Positions 27,692-35,135 of a stretch of 35,135 nucleotides of DNA are shown here, one piece after another (position 1 is the first letter of the stretch; the number at the start of each line of letters is the position of its first letter). Below the pieces are notes generated by a model, which did no database searches, was not told the DNA's origin, and saw only the letters and a program-made list of their open reading frames with translations. This stretch comes from Acidobacteriaceae bacterium (GTDB lineage Bacteria > Acidobacteriota > Terriglobia > Terriglobales > Acidobacteriaceae): assembly GCA_027311125.1 (NCBI GenBank), contig DAICZO010000432.1, positions 1 through 35,135 on the forward strand, given 5' to 3'. Both the position numbers and the translations under genes were made by a program.

Positions 27692-30328
27692 CTATTGTCC
27701 GCCTTTGGGCATCGGCATCGAACGGATGTAGGCCACGATCTCCTTCATGTCCTGCGCATTCATGTTGGTCAGCGGCATTCCACCCTGCTGCATCTTTTTG
27801 CTGTGATGGCGCAACAGATTTTCCAACATAGCGGAGGGCAAGATGGAAGCGGTTCCCGCCAATCCTGGTGCAGCAACCGTTCCGTGCAAACCGCCGACAC
27901 CGTGACACGTCTCGCAGGAGTACTTCTGGAAGACTGCTTTTCCAAGCGTGGCTTCGGGGCTCAGCGGAAGAGCTTTTAGCTCTTCGGTTGCAGCTCGCGT
28001 CATGGCAGCTACTTGACTCGCGCTGACAGGAGCGGACGTTGCCTGATTAGCTGCCGGTGCGGCACCCTGGCTAGTAGCAACAGACTGCGGTGCAGGAGTC
28101 GCACCCAGGCTGGAGAGATACGCAACCAGTTGCTGCATCTCAGTGTCGGAGACCGTAATCGAGGGCATGCCTCCATCACGCATCTTCTTGGTTGGGTGAT
28201 GGATCATTGCCGCGAGTTGAGTTGACGAAAACTTCTTGTCGATGCCGATCAACGCAGGAGCAAAGTGAGTGCCTTGCCCGACTGTGCCATGGCATGCAGC
28301 ACAACCATTGGCGACGAAGACGGCGCGCCCTGGCAATGGCTGAGCACTGGCAGTAACCGCATGGACACCGGCAACAGGCGCAGAAGCCGCGTTTGGAGCC
28401 GACGGTGCGGGAGCCGCGTTGTTGGCAACCTGTTCCACAGGAGCTTCCGCAGTGGCAGCCGCTGCTACCTGCTGCGACTGACCTGCCGGAACAGATGTAA
28501 GCGACCGCAGATACGCCACTACTGAACTAATCTGATCGGGAGTCGCGTCCAGTGCGGCCATGCCACCCGCACGCATCTTCGCGCTGGGGTTGTGTAGCAG
28601 TTGCGCTATCTGGGTATCCGAGTGTTTGGCAATCAAGCCAGCCATCGGCGCTACGCGGGCGGTGCCGATACCAGCCTGACCGTGACAGGCAAAGCAGGCG
28701 TGGCTCTGGAAGAATTGCTGACCAGCTGCGGCCTTGGCCGAGAGTGGAGCAGCTTCCGCAGCCTTCGCCGCGACCGGTGCTTCCTTGCCATTCGCCGCAG
28801 ACTTTGGCTGCTCGGCATTGTAGGTCGCGGGTACGTTTGCAGCACTGGTACCTAGAACGCCAAGATAGCTCAGCAAAGCGGACATATCGCTGGGAGAGAG
28901 ATCGACGGCGGGCATATTGCCGGCACGCATCTTGGGATTGGGGTTGTGCAGCCACTCGGTCAGTTGTTCGGCAGGATATTTACTGGTGACTCCAACCAGG
29001 CTGGGTCCAGCGGGGGTACCCATACCGGTCTCTCCATGGCAACCGGAACAGCCGTTCGCACTGAAGACTCCCTTGCCCTGACCGACGACTGGGTTGACCG
29101 GGCCAGAGGCCGCCGCAACTGCTCCGGCAGAACCACCCGGCGAGGCAACATAAGGCTCAAAGGGAGCCTTGCTGTAGGCCTCTTCCTGGGCATCCTGACG
29201 GGCAATCTGGGCTGCGGTGGTTGGGTCGCGCTCGTCGTCCCGGTGGCTCTTCATGCCGAGGTAGACCATGCCAAGCAGCACGATGGATACGCCCAGCAGC
29301 GGGATCGGTCGACGCCAGGGTCTACGTTCCAGACTGCGATCGAGGAACGGCATCAGGAAGAACATGAGCGCCAGAATTCCAGGGATGACCACGATGGCGA
29401 AGACAACCATCGAGCCTTGCCAGAACTTGAGCCACTCAAACATCGAAAGGTAATACCATTCCGGCCGGGGTAGGAACTGGGTATCGGCAGGATTGGCAAC
29501 AGGGCCCAGTTCTACCGGATGAAAGAAGGCCAGAATGCCGAGACCGATCATCAGCAGCAGGGCAAAGGCCATGTCCATGATGACCTGGCGGGGATAGAAA
29601 CCCTCCGGGGCAAGCTTAGGATGGACGGGGTCTTCATTGATAGGACCAGCCGGGCCAGCCTTCCGAAAGAGCGCAATGTGAACGGCGATAAACAGGAAGA
29701 TTGCGCCTGGAATCAGAAACAGGTGAGCCACATAAAAGCGCGAAAGAGTCAGCGTTCCAAGGGTGTCTCCGCCACGCAGCAGGCGCGTCAACCACTCCCC
29801 TACCAGCGGCACTTCTCCGACAATGTTGGTGCCGACGGCCGTTGCGAAGTAGGCTTTCTGGTCCCATGGCAGCAGGTATCCGGTAAAGCCCATGGCGAGT
29901 ACTAAAAAGGACAGCAGCGCACCCGAAGCCCACAGCAGTTCTCTTCGACCCTTGAAGGATCCATAAAGAAATGTCTGTAGAAAGTGCAGCAACAGCACCA
30001 CGATCATGGCACTGGAGCCGTAGTAGTGCAGGCTACGCAGAAAGGCACCCGCAGCCACCTGCTTGGTGATGTAGGCAACGCTGGTGTGTGCCGTCTCCGC
30101 CGAGGGCACATAGTAGAGCGCTAGGCAGAGACCGGTGATGACCTGAGAGATGAAGATGAAGATCAGGCCTGAGCCGAAGACATAGGCCAGTCGTGCACCA
30201 CCCGGGATAGGTTCATCCAGCGAGGTATGCATCAGGCTGCCAATGCCGGTTCGTCGGTCCAGCCAGCCATACAGACGGGCTGGCGCACTTTTGTTCTGGG
30301 AGAGTTCGGGCTTCACTGGTTCGCTCAC
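27692..30328 (-). CDS. Cytochrome b (bc-complex type) fused to four tandem C-terminal cytochrome c domains
   Basis: Cytochrome b core with RSLHYYGSSAMIVVLLLHFLQ, SRFYVAHLFLIPGAIFLFIAVHIALF, PRPEWYYLSMFEW; then CSGCH, CFACH, CAACH, CETCH at + coordinates 29036-29050, 28682-28696, 28289-28303, 27902-27916. Confidence 0.93.
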   Translation of the reverse strand: MSEPVKPELSQNKSAPARLYGWLDRRTGIGSLMHTSLDEPIPGGARLAYVFGSGLIFIFISQVITGLCLALYYVPSAETAHTSVAYITKQVAAGAFLRSLHYYGSSAMIVVLLLHFLQTFLYGSFKGRRELLWASGALLSFLVLAMGFTGYLLPWDQKAYFATAVGTNIVGEVPLVGEWLTRLLRGGDTLGTLTLSRFYVAHLFLIPGAIFLFIAVHIALFRKAGPAGPINEDPVHPKLAPEGFYPRQVIMDMAFALLLMIGLGILAFFHPVELGPVANPADTQFLPRPEWYYLSMFEWLKFWQGSMVVFAIVVIPGILALMFFLMPFLDRSLERRPWRRPIPLLGVSIVLLGMVYLGMKSHRDDERDPTTAAQIARQDAQEEAYSKAPFEPYVASPGGSAGAVAAASGPVNPVVGQGKGVFSANGCSGCHGETGMGTPAGPSLVGVTSKYPAEQLTEWLHNPNPKMRAGNMPAVDLSPSDMSALLSYLGVLGTSAANVPATYNAEQPKSAANGKEAPVAAKAAEAAPLSAKAAAGQQFFQSHACFACHGQAGIGTARVAPMAGLIAKHSDTQIAQLLHNPSAKMRAGGMAALDATPDQISSVVAYLRSLTSVPAGQSQQVAAAATAEAPVEQVANNAAPAPSAPNAASAPVAGVHAVTASAQPLPGRAVFVANGCAACHGTVGQGTHFAPALIGIDKKFSSTQLAAMIHHPTKKMRDGGMPSITVSDTEMQQLVAYLSSLGATPAPQSVATSQGAAPAANQATSAPVSASQVAAMTRAATEELKALPLSPEATLGKAVFQKYSCETCHGVGGLHGTVAAPGLAGTASILPSAMLENLLRHHSKKMQQGGMPLTNMNAQDMKEIVAYIRSMPMPKGGQ

Positions 30329-30336
30329 ATTGGCTC

Positions 30337-30894
30337 CTAGCCGAGCACTTCTTGGTTCGGAACGTTCGATCGAAAATATTTAAAGTGGACCATGAGTTTT
30401 CCGTTCTCCACCTTATGCGGAAGTGCGTCGAGGCCACGCGGTGGTGGCCCGGCGACGTGAGCACCATCGGCTGCAAAGCGACCACCATGGCAAGGGCAGA
30501 CAAACTCGTTCTGCGCATTCTGCCAGGAGGCGCTGCACCCCAGGTGGGGACAGATAGCCGAGATCACCTTGAGTTGATTGTCCTCAGCTTTGGTGACATA
30601 CACCGACTGGGACGAGACTACCTCGCGCCAGCCATCACGCTGAGCAAAATCAATGGTCTTACGGATAGGTTTGGCCAAATCGGAAAACTCATCGACCGTA
30701 CCCACCACCGACCACTCTCCCAGGCCAGCCTTGGTGTAGAGCGGATACAACACATAGCGCAACACCGGCACAGCGAGTAAAGCCCCCATGCCTGCCGTAC
30801 CGATACCAAGCAACGTGCCAAAGAACGAGCGGCGGTTGATGATGATCACATTTTCTTTTGTTTCGTTCGTGTCCAGCCCAGGGCCGTGTCCCAT
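30337..30894 (-). CDS. Rieske 2Fe-2S protein
   Basis: CPHLGCSASW...CPCHGGRF cluster motifs and N-terminal TM anchor; ATG at 30894 preceded by AGGAGA. Longer ORF to 30918 begins with GTG. Confidence 0.93.
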   Translation of the reverse strand: MGHGPGLDTNETKENVIIINRRSFFGTLLGIGTAGMGALLAVPVLRYVLYPLYTKAGLGEWSVVGTVDEFSDLAKPIRKTIDFAQRDGWREVVSSQSVYVTKAEDNQLKVISAICPHLGCSASWQNAQNEFVCPCHGGRFAADGAHVAGPPPRGLDALPHKVENGKLMVHFKYFRSNVPNQEVLG

Positions 30895-30902
30895 ACTGTC
30901 TC

Positions 30903-32219
30903 CTAGAAATTTAGCCACAAGGCCATATACAGCGTGTTGTTGTCGGACGCGTTGCGATTTGCGCCGTCATAGTTAGTGCTGGCACCGTTGAATTTGGTAT
31001 AGCCGGTGTAGGCCACGTTGATGTCGATATTCTGTACCGGCCAGTAGCCAAACTGGGCGACATATCCGGTACTGTTGGGGCTTCCGTTGTTGCTGCCGCT
31101 TACTGCTGCAGGAGCATAGAGCAGCGCATCGGCGTTGCCACTGGTGGTAAAGACCGCGCCCGTTGCACTGTACTTGTTGGCCCAATGATAGGTGCTGTCG
31201 AGCTTGAACGTATTCAGATGGTTCTTCAGGTTGGTTGAACCACCCGCGGCAGACGTCGCATCGAGGGTCGTTGACTGGTGAATGTACGTTCCATGAACAT
31301 CCAGCAGATTGGGACCGAACGGATGCTCATATTGAAAGTCGACAGCGGGGTCACGGTAATGATCCTGCGGGCCGCTGATGGCTCCCGGATAGGAGTTCAT
31401 GGCGATACCGTAGGTTCCCACCTCGAAGTAGTTGTCGCCTATGGTCTGCTGCCAGGCCGCACGCCAGTAGGGTGCTACGCCGCTGATGTTATACGAACTG
31501 CCGACACCAGTTACCGGCACGGCTGAACCCGCGTGTTCTGATCGATACAGCGTGACATCCGTGTACAGGTGCCCATTCCACATGCTGTAGGCTCCAACTC
31601 CAGCGACATCGCCTCCCAGACTGCCGATCACCGGTGCTGCAATCGGACCAACGGCAGCGCTGGACGAGATCCAGGGGAAGCCCCAGGCGGGGGTGCTGTT
31701 CCATACATCTTCCACCGTGGGATTGTTGTTCAGCGTGATGCCATACATCCAGTCGCGTCCGGCGAGGGTCTTCTGATTGGCATAGCGCAGATCGGTATTA
31801 TCCATGCTGAAGTGGTCGTTCTGATGGGTGTAGGTCAACTGCGCCATTCCCCCAAAGTGCGAAGCGAATCCTCCCGCGAGAAAGAGACTTAGCTGCTGCG
31901 GAAAACCAGCCGTACCGTTTTGCGTTGCGGGCTGCTTCGTCTGTGCAGCGGTATCGGAGAGCAGCACCATCGCGGACAGCGGAATGTATTTGGAGAGCAG
32001 CAGATCTTTGCTGTTGCCCACCTTGTCCGTCGCCGTCATATCCGTCAGCACATAGCCCTTCAGCTTGAAGTTGCGTCCAAACGCCGTAAGTTCGGGTGGG
32101 TTGCTATGACAGACATTGCATGAAAGTCCCGTCTGACGGGCAAAACTGGGGACCGCGTAGGCATCGCCTATGGCAAGTAATAGAAACAGAACAGGTAAAA
32201 TTAGGATTGTTTTCCGCAC
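30903..32219 (-). CDS. Cyc2-like outer-membrane monoheme cytochrome c-porin fusion (438 aa)
   Basis: GTG at 32219 preceded by AAGGAG; signal VRKTILILPVLFLLLAIGDAYA; SFARQTGLSCNVCHSNPPELTAFGRNFKLKGY (CXXCH at 32106-32120); remainder beta-barrel-like ending YMALWLNF (C-terminal Phe). Confidence 0.7.
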   Translation of the reverse strand: MRKTILILPVLFLLLAIGDAYAVPSFARQTGLSCNVCHSNPPELTAFGRNFKLKGYVLTDMTATDKVGNSKDLLLSKYIPLSAMVLLSDTAAQTKQPATQNGTAGFPQQLSLFLAGGFASHFGGMAQLTYTHQNDHFSMDNTDLRYANQKTLAGRDWMYGITLNNNPTVEDVWNSTPAWGFPWISSSAAVGPIAAPVIGSLGGDVAGVGAYSMWNGHLYTDVTLYRSEHAGSAVPVTGVGSSYNISGVAPYWRAAWQQTIGDNYFEVGTYGIAMNSYPGAISGPQDHYRDPAVDFQYEHPFGPNLLDVHGTYIHQSTTLDATSAAGGSTNLKNHLNTFKLDSTYHWANKYSATGAVFTTSGNADALLYAPAAVSGSNNGSPNSTGYVAQFGYWPVQNIDINVAYTGYTKFNGASTNYDGANRNASDNNTLYMALWLNF

Positions 32220-32366
32220 AGCGACTCCTTGGCATTCCGGTACAACTCTGCTACGAAACGGTAAAGTACGGGCGATATTGCTTGATCGCATGCCGGTACA
32301 ACGTCGACCTGATCCTAACCTGACCATCCGACACCACTTAGTCTCCTGCAACGAAACCGGAATGTA

Positions 32367-32382
32367 TGTGATGGCCATCACA
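32367..32382. promoter_or_regulatory. Crp/Fnr-family-type operator, perfect 16-bp palindrome TGTGATGGCCATCACA
   Basis: Self-complementary along all 16 bp; TGTGA-N6-TCACA; about 148 bp upstream of the GTG start of the cytochrome-porin gene. Confidence 0.75.
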
Positions 32383-32415
32383 ATAATCAAACAACTGAAA
32401 AACAAGCGGTTGCCA

Positions 32416-32434
32416 CATGTTATCCGAGAACATG
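32416..32434. repeat. Short inverted repeat CATGTT-N7-AACATG
   Basis: CATGTT 32416-32421 and AACATG 32429-32434 in the divergent intergenic region. Confidence 0.35.
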
Positions 32435-32455
32435 CAGCGTCTCAATCTGCCGGAT

Positions 32456-32473
32456 TTGTGGTGTGATGCACAA
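32456..32473. promoter_or_regulatory. Weaker Crp/Fnr-like site TTGTG-N8-CACAA
   Basis: TTGTGGTGTGATGCACAA; outer half-site bases match the TGTG-N8-CACA spacing, inner A/T positions do not. Confidence 0.35.
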
Positions 32474-32715
32474 TCTGAGTCGATGGTAGCTTACGTATCA
32501 ACATTTAAGCATTTATTTTCATTGACTTAGCTGCTGTTTGGACATGCTGCGAGGTGGACCCGTTACACGTAGCCCGAAACACTGGGTTGGCAACGTCTTC
32601 CATGCTGTAACGTCAAACAGACAGTAAACCTCGCCTGACTCCTGAACAATCGTTGTTCTGATCCCAGGTTGAGCTATGACTGGTTGAACTACGACAGAGA
32701 CGAGCGATCGAAACC

Positions 32716-34110
32716 ATGGCAACGGCACCAGCACTAGAGATACCTACCAAACAAACTGCAGCAACCCAACTCGAGGACGCTCAGTCCTACGCGCAACACG
32801 TCAATCCAATCTGGGTCAGGCTGCTCGACGTGCTGGGGATGAATGTGCAGTACACCCACTGCAGCGGTGCAGAGTTGTTTACCGCCGATGGGCGTACGAT
32901 TCTGGATTGTCTCTCTGGCTACTGCGTCCACAACGTTGGCCACAATCATCCGTACATCGTCGCCGAACTGGTTGCCGAACTACAGCGACAAAGCCCCGCC
33001 ATGCTGCAGAGCAATGTCGTGGAAGAGGCTGGTGCACTGGCCAGAACTCTGTGTGCACACGCTGGCGGCAAGGTATCGAAAGTGTTCTTCTGCAGCTCTG
33101 GTAGCGAGGGTGTTGAGACGGTTATCAAGTTTGCCCGCGCCCACACCGGCAGGACCGACATTGTCTACGCTTCCGGCGCGTTCCACGGTCTCACCTGCGG
33201 AGCGCTTTCGCTGATGGGCAGCGACTTCTGGCGGGAGAGCTTTGGCCCCATGCTGGGCGGCACCCACGAGGTCCCCTTCGGCGAATTGAAGCCGTTGGAA
33301 AAACTGCTCGCAACCCGCAAGATTGCAGCCGTGGTTCTGGAGCCCATCCAGGCCGAGGCCGGCATCGTACTTCCTCCACCCGGCTACCTCGAAGGTGTCC
33401 AAAAGCTTTGTCGCCAATACAACGCCCTCTTTGTGCTCGACGAAGTCCAGACCGGCATGGGGCGTACGGGAAGGTTTCTCGCCTCGCAGCGCTACGGCGT
33501 TGAGCCCGACATGATCGTGATGGCCAAGGCGCTCAGCGGCGGTCTGGTTCCATGCGCCGCCGTGCTGATGACCGATTCGATTTACAAATCCGTATTCCAC
33601 TCCTTGCGCAGAGCGTTCATTCACACCTCAACCTTCAGCGAAAACTCCCTGGCGATGCGTGCCGGCCTTTCGACGATCGAAGTGCTGGATCGCGAACACC
33701 TGATTGAGCGCGGAGAAGCCAAAGGCAATCAGCTTCGGGAGCGTTTGCGAACCGCACTGTCGGGATATCAGATGGTGAAGGAGATTCGCGGTGAAGGCAT
33801 GCTGACGGGTATTGAGTTTCAACCGCCCACCACGTTGGCGGCACGCGTCTCGTTCGAGGCGTTCAAGGCCATTCATGCTGGTCTGTTCGGTCAGATTCTG
33901 GTGATGCGGCTGTTCAAAGAGAAGAACATTCTGGCGCAGATCTGCGGGAACAACTTCATGGTGTTGAAGGTGGCACCGCCGCTTACCGTGTCCGACGCCC
34001 AGCTTGACCACATTGTGGAATCGATCCGCGATGTCGTCGAAACCATCCATGCATCGCCCAGCTTCTGGACCGATGCGCTACAACTGGCACGACGGGCAAT
34101 GGCAGCCTGA
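32716..34110 (+). CDS. Class III PLP-dependent aminotransferase (acetylornithine/ornithine aminotransferase-like)
   Basis: GHNHPYIVAELVAELQ, FFCSSGSEGVETVIKFAR, LDEVQTGMGRTG, DMIVMAKALSGGLVP (PLP lysine). Confidence 0.9.
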   Translation: MATAPALEIPTKQTAATQLEDAQSYAQHVNPIWVRLLDVLGMNVQYTHCSGAELFTADGRTILDCLSGYCVHNVGHNHPYIVAELVAELQRQSPAMLQSNVVEEAGALARTLCAHAGGKVSKVFFCSSGSEGVETVIKFARAHTGRTDIVYASGAFHGLTCGALSLMGSDFWRESFGPMLGGTHEVPFGELKPLEKLLATRKIAAVVLEPIQAEAGIVLPPPGYLEGVQKLCRQYNALFVLDEVQTGMGRTGRFLASQRYGVEPDMIVMAKALSGGLVPCAAVLMTDSIYKSVFHSLRRAFIHTSTFSENSLAMRAGLSTIEVLDREHLIERGEAKGNQLRERLRTALSGYQMVKEIRGEGMLTGIEFQPPTTLAARVSFEAFKAIHAGLFGQILVMRLFKEKNILAQICGNNFMVLKVAPPLTVSDAQLDHIVESIRDVVETIHASPSFWTDALQLARRAMAA

Positions 34111-34156
34111 CATTGCTGGCTAGGCCTTGATCCACCCAACAGGAGGCAGTATTCCC

Positions 34157-34199
34157 CGGCGGTAGTCCTCACCTTTTCCATTGGTGCTGACTACCGCCG
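34157..34199. repeat. 11-bp perfect inverted repeat between aminotransferase and alcohol dehydrogenase genes
   Basis: CGGCGGTAGTC (34157-34167) / GACTACCGCCG (34189-34199), 21-nt spacer, no T tract. Confidence 0.5.
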
Positions 34200-34254
34200 T
34201 AGTCGGTTGTGCGGCCTACGATATACCCTTGCTGTGCGAGGTTCGACGGCAATC

Positions 34255-35135
34255 ATGAAGGCACTACTTCTCTCCGAATACAAACAACTTGCAGTGACGG
34301 AACTGGCGCTGCCGCAAGTAGCCCCTGACGAAGTACTGGTTCAGGTGGCCGCGTGTGGAATCTGCGGAAGCGATGTCCACGGATACGACGGCGCGTCGGG
34401 GCGCCGCATTCCGCCCATCGTCATGGGACACGAGGCCGCCGGTGTGGTCGCCGCAGTGGGGGATCAGGTCCGCGGCTTCCAACCGGGCGATCGTGTCACC
34501 TTCGACTCCACGGTCTACTGCGGCCTATGTGAGTTCTGTCGTCGAGGTGAGGTCAATCTCTGCGATGACCGGCAGGTCGTCGGGGTCTCGTGTGGAGAGT
34601 ATCGCCGCTCCGGAGCCTTTGCCGAGTACGTTGCCGTACCAGAGAGAATTCTCTATCGCCTGCCCGACGGCTTGTCCTTCGTCCAGGCTGCGATGCTGGA
34701 GGCTGTCGCCGTTGCGCTACATGCAGTTCGCATATCCGAGTTGCAGGGTGGAGAGACAGTACTGGTCATCGGTGCGGGAATGATCGGGCTGCTTCTGCTA
34801 CAGGCAGCGCGCGCTTCCGGCTGCTCTCGTATCCTGGTCGCGGATATTGATGCCACCCGGCTGGAGCTAGCCGCCAACCTCGGTGCGGACCAGACGCTGG
34901 AGCAATCCGGCCAACAGTTAGTGAGCGATATAGTTGCGCTCACCGCAGGACGCGGCGTCGATCTCGTGTTGGAGGCGGTAGGTCGCGGCGAGACGGTTGA
35001 TGCGGCCATCGACTGCGTTCGCAAAGGCGGCAAGGTAACACTGGTCGGCAATATTGCTCGCGAGGTGGCACTGCCACTGCAAAAAGTAGTGACCCGCCAG
35101 ATTCGTCTGCAGGGCTCCTGCGCTTCGGCAGGAGA
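34255..35135 (+). CDS. Zinc-dependent medium-chain alcohol dehydrogenase, truncated at window end
   Basis: ATG 34255, open to window end: MKALLLSEYKQLAVTELALPQVAPDEVLVQVAACGICGSDVHGYDG...GHEAAGVVAAVGDQVRGFQPGDRV...CGLCEFCRRGEVNLC...VLVIGAGMIGLL. Missing from the ORF track (no stop inside the window). Confidence 0.9.
   Translation, partial: MKALLLSEYKQLAVTELALPQVAPDEVLVQVAACGICGSDVHGYDGASGRRIPPIVMGHEAAGVVAAVGDQVRGFQPGDRVTFDSTVYCGLCEFCRRGEVNLCDDRQVVGVSCGEYRRSGAFAEYVAVPERILYRLPDGLSFVQAAMLEAVAVALHAVRISELQGGETVLVIGAGMIGLLLLQAARASGCSRILVADIDATRLELAANLGADQTLEQSGQQLVSDIVALTAGRGVDLVLEAVGRGETVDAAIDCVRKGGKVTLVGNIAREVALPLQKVVTRQIRLQGSCASAG

Noticed and set aside
32219-32405. N-terminal 62-aa extension of the cytochrome-porin ORF
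   Set aside because: Extension would bury the signal peptide and overlap the operator; GTG at 32219 has AAGGAG and starts exactly at a signal peptide.
1-35135. CRISPR, prophage, transposon or anti-phage defence system
   Set aside because: No repeat-spacer array, integrase/transposase, toxin-antitoxin or recognised defence gene in the window; gene content is metabolic and redox-related.

Overview
The window looks like a chromosomal segment from an Acidobacteriota-type genome (taxonomy inferred from gene content and the Oar/CarboxypepD_reg-type TonB receptor; not proven). I see no CRISPR array, rRNA, tRNA or transposase. Left to right: (i) a urea carboxylase operon (two DUF1989 associated proteins, urea carboxylase, allophanate hydrolase); (ii) a glutathione-peroxidase-fold protein with no cysteine in its predicted mature part, divergent from a LysR regulator; (iii) a large TonB-dependent receptor, a secreted MBL-fold hydrolase and a beta-helix/PKD/PA14 glycosidase-like protein; (iv) an SQR-like flavoprotein followed by an untracked 59-aa ORF, and an MscS channel; (v) a Tat amidase, a secreted unknown, a ROK regulator divergent from a Tat-exported GH2 enzyme, and an IclR regulator; (vi) a compact minus-strand redox operon: a Cyc2-like monoheme cytochrome-porin fusion, a Rieske protein, and a cytochrome b fused to four tandem CXXCH cytochrome c domains, ending in a strong terminator; (vii) a class III aminotransferase and a truncated zinc alcohol dehydrogenase. 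The best candidate for an undescribed system is (vi), a possible outer-membrane-to-quinone electron conduit. A perfect Crp/Fnr-type palindrome (TGTGATGGCCATCACA) lies about 148 bp upstream of it. A second perfect TGTGA-N6-TCACA site lies upstream of the SQR-like gene.
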